DNA from: Segetibacter sp.
GTDB lineage: Bacteria; Bacteroidota; Bacteroidia; Chitinophagales; Chitinophagaceae
Direction: 5' to 3'
Length of the DNA: 40,464 nt
Assembly (NCBI GenBank): GCA_028288485.1
Contig: JAQBNO010000118.1
Coordinates: 1 to 40,464 of the forward strand
A program made the translations under genes and the position numbers. A model generated the notes under the pieces. It was not told where the DNA came from. It worked only from the letters and a program-made list of their open reading frames with translations, and did no database searches. Position 1 is the first letter of the stretch, and every line of letters begins with the position of its first letter. Below, piece by piece: positions 32,782 through 40,187 of the stretch.

Positions 32782-34308
32782 TTAATTCTTGCCTTCGGTC
32801 GCCAACTTCCAATTATCGGTTCTGAATGGTGATGCAGGCAATCCTTCTTTATTGTATAAGTTTGGCCTGGGAATATTTCTCCAGGCAAACCGAACGGAAA
32901 CCGGTTTGTTTACCATTGGACTTGAAACCACGACTTCATTTCCCTCAATTACAGCCCTTGCCGGAACAAAGTCCTGGTCTTCGCCGGCGATTGTAAATTC
33001 CCTCAACTGCCCTCCATCTTTGGCGATTAAGCCTGTGCCAGCGAAGTGGAATTGAATCCTTATTTTATCGCCTTCCGGTTTCATTGACTTGTATAACGGG
33101 CCGGAATAAACAAGCCCCTTTTGGCCATACTCGTTATGCAATGCCCATAAACTCAGCCGCTCACCAACCAGCTTTTTATTGCGTGGATGAATATCGAGCG
33201 AATCGCCGTTATCGGTTGTAACAACAATACCGGTATGAGGAACCGTTCGGTAAGTATACAATTGGGCGTCCCTGATCTCGGGATTTTGGCTTCGGTGAGG
33301 CGAGATCTGGACGAAGTAAAATGGAAGGTCTGGATTTTTAAAATCGTTTCTCCAGCTACTTATCATAGCCGGAAACAACCTCCGGTACTGGTGCGCCCTT
33401 GTTGCATTATTCTCACCCTGGTACCAGATTATACCTTTTAATGTATACGGCACCAATGGAGCTATCATCGCGTTATATAACCTGTACGGAGATTTATCGG
33501 GATTCGGTTTAACCGGCGTTACTGGTTTAGGCTGAATAGTGTCGTGTTTCCATTTATCCATCGCCGCCTTATGGTATTCGAGTGCTTTTGGATAATCATT
33601 CACCTGCGTTTCGTACCGTTCAATCAATACTTTAAAATCATTGTCACTTTCGATCACTTCCTTTTTTGTCCATGATTCTATGGTGGTTCCACCCCATGAA
33701 GAATTGATGATGCCGACAGGATAACCTGTGGCCTGGTTAATTTTTCTTGCAAAAAAGTAAGCAACGGCCGAAAATGTATCAACAGTTTGAGGGCTGCAGA
33801 TCTTCCAGTCCCCTTTAAAATCCTGTTTCGGTTCATCGGCGTTTTTATTAGCAACGTCAATTTGCCGTATGTTCGGATAATTCGCTTCCTTAATTTCCTG
33901 CTCGTAATCAATCGTTCCGGTATAAGAAGCATTTTTCATTTTCCCTACAAAGAATTCCATATTCGATTGACCTGATGCTAACCACACCTCCCCTAATAAA
34001 ACATTATTGACCTTTATTTCATTTTTGCCTTTGAAATTAATGGTATAAGGACCGCCGGCTTTAGAAGTGTTTACATAAGTCGTCCATTTGCCATTTCTGC
34101 CTGCTGTTATATTCGTTGTCTTATTGTTCCAGCTTGTGTTTATTGTTACCCTTTCACCTGCATCTGCCCAGCCCCATAAAGCAACTTTGCTGTTTTGTTG
34201 CAGTACCATGTTGTTATTGATAACAGAAGGAAGTTTAATGTCTGCATAACAATAACCGGTAAAGGAAATAAGAAAAATAAAAAGAATGACTCTACAACAC
34301 TTCTTCAT
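32782..34308 (-). CDS. Sialate O-acetylesterase family protein, secreted
   Basis: The 508-residue protein has a Sec signal peptide (residues ~1-22) followed by the N-terminal beta domain (IKLPSVINNNMVLQQNSKVA). The SGNH-like catalytic domain includes the nucleophile in GEVWLASGQSNMEF, GIINSSWGGTTIESW, the GIIWYQGENNATR block and the catalytic His in SLDIHPRNKKLVGERL. Despite the family name, Bacteroidota members deacetylate a range of plant polysaccharides. Its position next to PL11 and CE12 genes suggests pectin or hemicellulose. It diverges from the alpha/beta hydrolase gene across a gap with a perfect 24-bp palindrome. Confidence 0.93.
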   Translation of the reverse strand: MKKCCRVILFIFLISFTGYCYADIKLPSVINNNMVLQQNSKVALWGWADAGERVTINTSWNNKTTNITAGRNGKWTTYVNTSKAGGPYTINFKGKNEIKVNNVLLGEVWLASGQSNMEFFVGKMKNASYTGTIDYEQEIKEANYPNIRQIDVANKNADEPKQDFKGDWKICSPQTVDTFSAVAYFFARKINQATGYPVGIINSSWGGTTIESWTKKEVIESDNDFKVLIERYETQVNDYPKALEYHKAAMDKWKHDTIQPKPVTPVKPNPDKSPYRLYNAMIAPLVPYTLKGIIWYQGENNATRAHQYRRLFPAMISSWRNDFKNPDLPFYFVQISPHRSQNPEIRDAQLYTYRTVPHTGIVVTTDNGDSLDIHPRNKKLVGERLSLWALHNEYGQKGLVYSGPLYKSMKPEGDKIRIQFHFAGTGLIAKDGGQLREFTIAGEDQDFVPARAVIEGNEVVVSSPMVNKPVSVRFAWRNIPRPNLYNKEGLPASPFRTDNWKLATEGKN

Positions 34309-34391
34309 TTGCCTGTAATGTTTAATAAGGAAAGATAAATCATAAACGCAGAAGGCTATCCTGTAGCTTCTGTTGGGCCGACCTTTTTTAC

Positions 34392-34415
34392 TTCTTTTTT
34401 ACCGGTAAAAAAGAA
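34392..34415. promoter_or_regulatory. Perfect 24-bp palindrome, candidate operator
   Basis: The left arm TTCTTTTTTACC is followed directly by its exact reverse complement GGTAAAAAAGAA, with no spacer. It lies between the divergent sialate esterase-like (start 34308) and alpha/beta hydrolase (start 34493) genes, where a terminator is not expected, so a dimeric regulator site is the simplest reading. No regulator gene adjoins it. Confidence 0.45.
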
Positions 34416-34492
34416 AAAGAAAATATAATCCAATAACTTCAGCCTTCAATTTGCCCTGGCGAACTTTCAACCGGGTGGATAAATCACATCTA

Positions 34493-35416
34493 ATGATAAA
34501 GAAGCACCTTCTACTTACTTCCGTTATTGCTCTATCCGTTGTTGCATCTGCACAGGAATTAACATTACCGCTTTGGCCGGCAGGCAAAATCCCAAACGCC
34601 CAAAAAACGAGTGAAACGGAAAGAAGGGACAGTTCCAATATCATAAGTATAAGTAGGGTTCAAAATCCTGAAATAGCGATTTTCTTTCCTACAAAAAGAA
34701 ATGCAACCGGCCAGGCAGTTGTCATTTGTCCTGGCGGAGGCTACGGCATTCTTGCCTACGATTGGGAAGGAACTGATATAGCAAAATGGTTTAACTCAAA
34801 GGGTGTTACTGCTATTGTTCTTAAATATCGACTGCCGAATCCTAAAAGTAATATTGTTCCACACCAGTCCCCTTTAATGGATGCCCAACGCGCAATCAGG
34901 ATGGTTAGGGCCAATGCGAATAAGTGGAACCTGAAAACGGACAAGGTCGGAATAATGGGCTTTTCTGCTGGTGGACACCTCGCTTCTACTGCCGGTACAC
35001 ATTTCGATAATGGCAATACAAGTTCGCCCGACTCTGTGGAACGATTCAGTTCCCGTCCCGACTTTATGATATTGATGTATCCTGTGATTACGATGTCTAA
35101 AGCTACTATGCATTCTGGTTCAAAAAACAACCTGATTGGAGAAAAGCCAGATGCGCAGCTTGCGAATTTTTATTCTGCAGAATTGAATGTGACAAAAGAA
35201 ACTCCGCCCACATTTTTTGCCCATGCAACAGACGACAAATCGGTTCCTGTTGAAAACAGCCTGATGCTGTACCAGGCATTAAAAGACAAAGCTATACCCG
35301 CTGAAATGCATATTTATCCAAAAGGCGGACATGGGTTTGGCCTTGCCCTCGGCATTCCTGCAACCGAAAGTTGGACGGACAGGTGTATAGATTGGTTAAG
35401 GGCGTTGAACAAGTAA
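34493..35416 (+). CDS. Secreted alpha/beta hydrolase, acetyl-esterase-like
   Basis: The 307-residue protein starts MIKKHLLLTSVIALSVVASA, a Sec signal peptide with cleavage near A-S-A-Q. The catalytic fold shows the oxyanion region VVICPGGGYGILAYDWEG, the nucleophile elbow GIMGFSAGGHLAST (G-x-S-x-G), an Asp in FAHATDDKSVPVENS and His in YPKGGHGFGL. It resembles the BD-FAE / acetylxylan esterase-like group of Bacteroidota. The frame is open from a TTG at 34451, but the ATG at 34493 gives the proper signal peptide. It probably removes acetyl groups from plant polysaccharide fragments together with its divergent neighbour; the precise substrate is unknown. Confidence 0.9.
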   Translation: MIKKHLLLTSVIALSVVASAQELTLPLWPAGKIPNAQKTSETERRDSSNIISISRVQNPEIAIFFPTKRNATGQAVVICPGGGYGILAYDWEGTDIAKWFNSKGVTAIVLKYRLPNPKSNIVPHQSPLMDAQRAIRMVRANANKWNLKTDKVGIMGFSAGGHLASTAGTHFDNGNTSSPDSVERFSSRPDFMILMYPVITMSKATMHSGSKNNLIGEKPDAQLANFYSAELNVTKETPPTFFAHATDDKSVPVENSLMLYQALKDKAIPAEMHIYPKGGHGFGLALGIPATESWTDRCIDWLRALNK

Positions 35417-35566
35417 AACTGCGCACCTGACCATTTAATAAAGTAAGGAGAGTCGACACGACAGTGGACTACTTCTGGATTTTAACAAAACCAAAGATCG
35501 TCTTTAATCACTTTTTAACCTGCTAATCAAGGTGCCGGTTAAATTGTAGTTTACCTTTACCTTACA

Positions 35567-35986
35567 ATGAAAACAAAACATCCGATTTTAATTATTGAAG
35601 ATGATGAAGATGATTGCGAATTAATTCAATCGGCATTGGACGACATTGGAATCCAAAATGAGCAGAAGTGTTTCAGAAATGGACAAGAAGCCTTGAACTA
35701 TTTGCAGAGTACATCTGAAAAAACATTCTTAATACTTTCAGATGTGAACATGCCCATTTTAAACGGCTTCGAATTAAAGCGCATCATCAATGAAAGTGAT
35801 AAATTAAGGACCCAAAGTATACCCTTTGTTTTCCTTTCAACATCTGATACTAAAAGCGAAGTCAATAAGGCGTACGACATGCTGGTTCAGGGCTATTTTA
35901 AAAAGCCTCACACTTACAGCGATATAAAAGACCTGTTGAAAATGGTTACACATTACTGGGGAACTGCCCGCCATCCAAACTCGTAG
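35567..35986 (+). CDS. Single-domain response regulator (CheY/Rcp1-like)
   Basis: The 139-residue protein is one receiver domain. ILIIEDDEDDCELIQSALDD gives the acidic pocket, LILSDVNMPILNGFELKRI contains the phosphorylated Asp (D in S-D-V-N-M-P), VFLSTSDTKSEV holds the conserved Ser/Thr, and GYFKKP the Lys. The extended N-E-Q-K-C-F-R-N-G-Q-E-A-L-N-Y-L segment is that of Rcp1-type regulators that pair with PAS or phytochrome-like kinases. No output domain. Its kinase is not adjacent. A near-match TACCTTTA (35552-35559) lies just before the ATG. Confidence 0.94.
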   Translation: MKTKHPILIIEDDEDDCELIQSALDDIGIQNEQKCFRNGQEALNYLQSTSEKTFLILSDVNMPILNGFELKRIINESDKLRTQSIPFVFLSTSDTKSEVNKAYDMLVQGYFKKPHTYSDIKDLLKMVTHYWGTARHPNS

Positions 35987-36005
35987 ATCACCAAAAAAGC
36001 TCTTT

Positions 36006-36048
36006 AAATAGAAAGGCTGTTTCAAAATTTGAAACAGCCTTTCTATTT
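36006..36048. terminator. Bidirectional hairpin terminator
   Basis: Two perfect 21-bp arms flank a single A: the left arm (36006-36026) starts AAATAGAAAGGCTGTTTC and the right arm (36028-36048) is its exact reverse complement. A-rich and T-rich stretches at the two ends provide U-tracts in both directions. It lies between the convergent stops of the response regulator (35986) and peroxiredoxin (36061) genes. Confidence 0.9.
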
Positions 36049-36060
36049 TAGTGGTTTCCT

Positions 36061-36696
36061 TTATAGATCGGGTTGAGGTGTAAACCGTAAATATGGTTTC
36101 ACAACCTTCACTCCTTTCGGAAACTTAACCTGTGCGTCTTCCGTAGAAATAGTATTTGCAACAATCACATCATCTCCACTTTTCCAATCTGCCGGTGTAG
36201 AAATACTATATTTAGCAGACAACTGTAAAGCATCTATAACTCTTACGATCTCCTGGAAATTTCGCCCGATTGCAGCAGGGTAAGTTAATGTAAGTTTTAC
36301 CTTTTTATCTGGACCGATAATGAATACCGACCTTACTGTGGATGTAGCCGAAGCATTAGGATGTATCATATCGTATAGTTCCGATACCCGCCTGTCTTTG
36401 TCTGCTATCAAAGGAAAATCTACTACTGTATTTTTAATCTCGTTAATGTCCTTAACCCAACCGTGATGGTCTTCAACAGGGTCGACACTTACAACAAGAA
36501 CATTTACATTTCTCTTTTTAAACTCCTCGCCCAGTTCTGCCGTTCTCCCTATTTCTGTAGTACACACCGGTGTGTAGTCAGCAGGATGAGATAATAAGAG
36601 GCCCCAGCTATCTCCCAGGTATTCATAAAAGTCGAGCTCGCCTACTGTTGTTACAGCTTTAAAATTGGGTGCCGTATCCCCTAAACGTAATGCCAT
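36061..36696 (-). CDS. 1-Cys peroxiredoxin (Prx6 type)
   Basis: The 211-residue enzyme reduces peroxides through its peroxidatic Cys in HPADYTPVCTTEIGRTAEL (P-x-x-x-T/V-C). DPVEDHHGWVKDI and VFIIGPDKKVKLTLTYPAA are typical of the Prx6 group, and the C-terminal dimer arm (PKGVKVVKPYLRFTPQPDL) is complete. No second resolving Cys is seen. It is the third gene of a likely operon after the AraC regulator and DUF983, with a gap of 27 bp. Cytoplasmic. Confidence 0.95.
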   Translation of the reverse strand: MALRLGDTAPNFKAVTTVGELDFYEYLGDSWGLLLSHPADYTPVCTTEIGRTAELGEEFKKRNVNVLVVSVDPVEDHHGWVKDINEIKNTVVDFPLIADKDRRVSELYDMIHPNASATSTVRSVFIIGPDKKVKLTLTYPAAIGRNFQEIVRVIDALQLSAKYSISTPADWKSGDDVIVANTISTEDAQVKFPKGVKVVKPYLRFTPQPDL

Positions 36697-36723
36697 AAGT
36701 TTATCGAAGTTGATGATGAAGTA

Positions 36724-37215
36724 TTACCAGTTATTCTCCTGGTCTTTGTTTGTTCTTTCCAATGGTTGAGGCGGGTTCGTTCTCCAGTTTTTGTCGTACC
36801 TGACAAAGAACGCCAGCCATCCGGTTCGTGCTAATCTCATCAGGTAAGGCTGCAATCCTATGAGTAAAACTGCATTTAATACTAACCAGTAAACAATTCG
36901 GTTATCATATAGAGAGAAACCAATAAGAACCCACCAGGCTACAAATGTTGCCACGCTAAGTGCTACTGTAAAAGCATAACTCACATAGCTGGAACCGAAG
37001 TAAAAGCCTACTTCAATGTCTAAAGGCTGACCGCAAACAGGACATTCTTTATTCATTTTCATCGTGCTCTTCAAAATCCACGGGTTCTTAACCGCAAACA
37101 TATCGCCCTTTCTACATCTGGGGCACTTGCAGGCAAACAAGTTTAAAAAACCGGGGTTACTTTCGTTTGTCTTTATCGACATATCATTATTATTAAGGTT
37201 CGGAATAGAAGTCAT
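36724..37215 (-). CDS. DUF983 membrane protein with zinc-ribbon-like cysteines
   Basis: The 163-residue protein has the DUF983 pattern: C-K-C-P-R-C-R-K-G-D-M-F near the N-terminus, a second Cys pair in NKECPVCGQPLDIEVGFYFG, then two hydrophobic helices (about residues 75-100 and 107-125). The cysteines suggest a metal-binding ribbon facing the cytoplasm; the function is unknown. It begins 10 bp after the AraC stop and ends 27 bp before the peroxiredoxin start. Met at 37182 (MSIKTNESN) is an alternative start that leaves more space from the upstream gene. Confidence 0.87.
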   Translation of the reverse strand: MTSIPNLNNNDMSIKTNESNPGFLNLFACKCPRCRKGDMFAVKNPWILKSTMKMNKECPVCGQPLDIEVGFYFGSSYVSYAFTVALSVATFVAWWVLIGFSLYDNRIVYWLVLNAVLLIGLQPYLMRLARTGWLAFFVRYDKNWRTNPPQPLERTNKDQENNW

Positions 37216-37225
37216 AACAAAAATT

Positions 37226-38113
37226 TTACCGTACTAATAATTGCTTTCGAAATTCATCAGGGGTAACACCTACATTTTTCTTAAAAAAACGGTTGAAGTA
37301 GGAGTTGTCCTGGAAATTGAGATTATAAGCAATCTCTGTAATCGTCATGCCTGCATTGGTAAGTAATCGCTTTGCTTCCAGTAATACGCGATCTCTTATT
37401 AGTTCCCCGGCAGTTTTACCTAATAAATCCTGGCATAATGCATTAAGATGATTAGGTGTTACATAAAGCAAGTCAGCATATTCTTTCGGCAGCTTTATTG
37501 TCAAATAATGTTGATCGATCAACCGCCTGAAATTTCTTAGCAACACCTGCTTCTGCTGCGGAATGCTCTTCTTATTATTGCTCTTGCACGAGTTTTCAAC
37601 GATCATAAAAAGCTGCATCAGCAATAACCTGGTCAAATCATTTTCACCTTCCTTCCCCTGCGGCGTTTGCCCTACGATTTCATCGAACAGTCTTGTTACT
37701 TTGCCGTGTACTTCTATTGGTAAATAGCAAACACTTTCTTCGCTTATGCCGCTAAAAAACTGGAAGCGATCGAGGTAGTTCGGGTTCAATAAAAAGGAGC
37801 GAAAAAGACTTTCAGAAAAGTTGATAATATAACCATCTACTTCTCCTTCAAAATGCCAGCTATGTACCTGCCCGGGTATCATAAAGTAGATTTCGTGGGG
37901 CGCGACGGCAAATTGTGTGAAATCTATAGTATGTGTTCCTGCACCCTTTGTGAACATTACGAGGTGATAAAAAGAATGGCGGTGAGCATGATGTAAACTA
38001 TGCGAATGCCGGTTTAAATAGTCTCCAAATCGCTCAACCAGTAAGTCCTTCTGCTGAGGCTGGTCTTTCGATAAGCTACAGATATCATACACCGGAATTT
38101 TTTCCTTACTCAT
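37226..38113 (-). CDS. AraC family transcriptional regulator
   Basis: The 295-residue regulator has an N-terminal cupin sensor domain (about 15-160; HSLHHAHRHSFYHLVMFTKG and PGQVHSWHF) and a C-terminal double helix-turn-helix (about 190-292). The first recognition part is YADLLYVTPNHLNALCQDLL; the second, ITEIAYNLNFQDNSYFNRFF, leads into the classic KKNVGVTPDEFRKQ. The many histidines of the cupin loop may bind a metal or ligand, which is unknown. It is the first gene of an apparent operon with DUF983 and the peroxiredoxin, so it may control them and itself. An exact TAnnTTTG lies 20 bp upstream. Confidence 0.93.
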   Translation of the reverse strand: MSKEKIPVYDICSLSKDQPQQKDLLVERFGDYLNRHSHSLHHAHRHSFYHLVMFTKGAGTHTIDFTQFAVAPHEIYFMIPGQVHSWHFEGEVDGYIINFSESLFRSFLLNPNYLDRFQFFSGISEESVCYLPIEVHGKVTRLFDEIVGQTPQGKEGENDLTRLLLMQLFMIVENSCKSNNKKSIPQQKQVLLRNFRRLIDQHYLTIKLPKEYADLLYVTPNHLNALCQDLLGKTAGELIRDRVLLEAKRLLTNAGMTITEIAYNLNFQDNSYFNRFFKKNVGVTPDEFRKQLLVR

Positions 38114-38132
38114 ATCGCTTTCAATAACAACG

Positions 38133-38140
38133 CAAAGGTA
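38133..38140 (-). promoter_or_regulatory. Bacteroidota-type -7 promoter element of the AraC operon
   Basis: The minus strand reads TACCTTTG, an exact TAnnTTTG match, 20 bp upstream of the AraC regulator start at 38113. Confidence 0.5.
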
Positions 38141-38333
38141 CCTTATACCTTACACGTTATTATTATACGATTTATGGCAGTTATGGCACTTTTTACTGAT
38201 TCTTGTTAATCCACTTCCTGGCCGGCTTAATTAGATCAGGAGAATGTTTTAACGAAATTGCTGCATCTATTCCTCGAATTTTTATTGGCTGACACAACAG
38301 GTGTGTGAATAGCAATCTTCAGTTTACAGCAAT

Positions 38334-38466
38334 TGTTTTTTATGTTCCTGCCTGTAGCACTCAAAGAATCATCGTTGCCTCCGATACATCGTAGCGGTTC
38401 AAACGTAGTTTTTCATAGTGTCGTGGCAGTTTACCCTGAGCTGGCGAAGCGTCGCACTCTTGAACT
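38334..38466 (-). repeat. R1 dispersed repeat, copy 10 (long form)
   Basis: CATCGTTG (38370-38377) and CGTCGCACTCTTGAAC (38450-38465), adjacent in short copies, are separated by a 72-bp insert. The insert carries CTCCGATACATCG, GTAGTTTTTCATAG and CAGTTTACCCTGAGC, all shared with copy 13. The proximal T-rich end is diverged. Gap 38114-38854 (741 bp) holds this copy, the hairpin at 38528, a possible gene start at 38702 and copy 11. Confidence 0.8.
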
Positions 38467-38527
38467 TTTTATTCTGGTATTAATCGCAATCCGAGGTTTA
38501 CAGAAAACAATCACTATTTACCAAATA

Positions 38528-38560
38528 CCTTTATCTCCGCACTCTTTGCGGAGATAAAGG
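38528..38560. other. Perfect 14-bp stem-loop in an intergenic region
   Basis: CCTTTATCTCCGCA, loop CTCTT, then TGCGGAGATAAAGG form an uninterrupted 14-bp stem with a 5-nt loop. No U-tract follows on either strand and no gene ends nearby, so it does not read as an ordinary terminator. It may be a further dispersed element or part of a small RNA. Confidence 0.5.
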
Positions 38561-38720
38561 GTCCTATTATCCGCAGACCCCTGGTCTGATAAAAATGGCT
38601 GCAGAACTACCAGGAAGACCTTTTGCGACTTCAAGGTTTACGATAAGTGTGATCGTGCTATTCGGCTGAATTATGAAGAGCAGACTTCTACAAGTACAAG
38701 GATGACTAAAACCGTTGGAG

Positions 38721-38779
38721 GTTTTTTGTTACAAGCACTTGAATAATTAACCAACATCGTTGTGTCACTCACTTGTACT
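38721..38779 (-). repeat. R1 dispersed repeat, copy 11 (short form, GTGACAC subtype)
   Basis: The plus strand reads GTTTTTTGTTACAAGC, then CATCGTTGTGTCACTCACTT followed by GTACT at 38755-38779. It faces copy 12 across the DUF1080 gene, with the GTACAAG ends of both pointing inward. Confidence 0.75.
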
Positions 38780-38854
38780 GAAGCCTGTGGCCTCGGCTAT
38801 TTTCTTTAAAATTCGTACACATTATTCCTGAGATCCTTCACGATACAGCAGCCA

Positions 38855-39733
38855 CTATTTGCATTTGGACGGGTCGGATTTTATATAATACGACCTGTAG
38901 TTGGGCGACTTCGGATCCATACATCCTTCGAGATCTAAGATCACAACATTTCTAAAATCAACTGGCTGTCCTTCACTTTGAAGTGCAATAAATCCTTCCT
39001 TCAACAATTTTCCATCCTGTTTTATTGCAGGGTTGTAATTGTTGGCGACCCCGCCACCAATTTGGGGCTTGGAATATTGTAAAACCGTATCTCCATTAAT
39101 AATGTGAGTTACCAGCGAATCGCCAAGTACAATTAATTCTCCCTGCACCCATTCATTAACAGGATAGGTTTTGGAATTCGATTCGATACAATGCCGCGGA
39201 TCTATCTTTCCTTTAAATACAACATCTGTTCCCGGCGAGCACATATTGCCTGTTGGACGAGGTTTTCCATCATCGAGGCCTGAAAGCAATTGAAACTCTA
39301 CCGAAATCGGCCAGTCCTGTTCCTTCAAAATTGTCTTTGGATCTTGCGAGTGAAACATTACTCCACTATTTCGAATCGTATACGAAGGTGCATCTTTTCT
39401 CCATTCACCTGTAATGCGATACTCAAACTTTAAATGATAATAAGAGTAGGGTTGCTTATAAAACAAATGGCCGTATTGCTGGTTGAATGAATCATACTTA
39501 TCGTAACGAACTTTTATTATTCCATCTTCAACCCTAAACGTGTTAGCCGGGTCTTCTCCTACCTCGTGATGATAAATCTTTACAACCCAGTCTTTAATAT
39601 CCTTTCCGTTGAAAAGAGGCTTCCACTCCTGCTTGCCCGCGCTCTTCTGCGCAGTTACACAACTGCTGTAAGCTACGCCCAGGACAAGTATAACAACCCA
39701 TGCAAAAAATGATTCGAAAATATTCTTTCCCAT
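38855..39733 (-). CDS. DUF1080 (3-keto-disaccharide hydrolase-like) lipoprotein
   Basis: The 292-residue protein starts MGKNIFESFFAWVVILVLGV and continues to a lipobox-like A-Y-S-S-C (Cys25). The mature domain is a concanavalin-like beta jelly roll of the DUF1080 family: EWKPLFNGKDIKDWVVKIYH, TIRNSGVMFHSQDP, WPISVEFQLLSG and KEGFIALQSEGQPVDFRNVV. Related proteins hydrolyse 3-keto-glycosides in Bacteroidota sugar catabolism. A C-terminal appendage GCMDPKSPNYRSYYIKSDPS followed by K-C-K is a Cys-bounded motif seen in other exported Bacteroidota proteins. The frame extends to 39763, but the 39733 start places the signal correctly, with AACCTTTG (one mismatch to TAnnTTTG) just upstream. Confidence 0.87.
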   Translation of the reverse strand: MGKNIFESFFAWVVILVLGVAYSSCVTAQKSAGKQEWKPLFNGKDIKDWVVKIYHHEVGEDPANTFRVEDGIIKVRYDKYDSFNQQYGHLFYKQPYSYYHLKFEYRITGEWRKDAPSYTIRNSGVMFHSQDPKTILKEQDWPISVEFQLLSGLDDGKPRPTGNMCSPGTDVVFKGKIDPRHCIESNSKTYPVNEWVQGELIVLGDSLVTHIINGDTVLQYSKPQIGGGVANNYNPAIKQDGKLLKEGFIALQSEGQPVDFRNVVILDLEGCMDPKSPNYRSYYIKSDPSKCK

Positions 39734-39844
39734 TTTTATTGTTTGTGATTTTAACCGGAACAAAGGTTTGGATTGAGCTTTGAATGTATGTTTTATTATA
39801 CAATATTTCTCTCTTTTTTATTTACCGTTGCATAAAAACGAAAA

Positions 39845-39900
39845 GTACAAGAGTGCGACGCAACGGCGGCCGGAAGAAGTGCTTAAGCCGGCTACCAAAA
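39845..39900 (+). repeat. R1 dispersed repeat, copy 12 (short form)
   Basis: The core GTACAAGAGTGCGACGCAAC starts at 39845; the distal end reads GCCGGCTACCAAAA. It lies upstream of the DUF1080 gene. The 39901-40187 stretch that follows shows no convincing gene; a GCCCG-GCTGAA-CGGGC hairpin lies at about 39924-39939. Confidence 0.8.
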
Positions 39901-40187
39901 CCTTCTTTAAAAACAACTTAAAAGCCCGGCTGAACGGGCAGGCAAACGTTTTCCTATTAGGTTGTCTTTTAGTTCAACCGGCAATTGACACAAGCGGCAT
40001 CTATAGAAGTAATACCCGGATAATGTTCTGCTATGAAAAATTTCACTGACACCTTTGATTTGCGTATCAGTATTACAGTATACTTTAGCTACCACCGGAT
40101 TTCTAATAAGACACGAGTTGCTGTCGCTTCGTTTCAATAAGAAATTACAATGTTCCTGTACAGGTTGGTACCGTTTAAAGACGTTTT

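Noticed and set aside
39907-40137. Minus-strand 76-residue open frame
   Set aside because: The composition is not protein-like (many Cys and Arg, no domain), and it lies in repeat-rich spacer.
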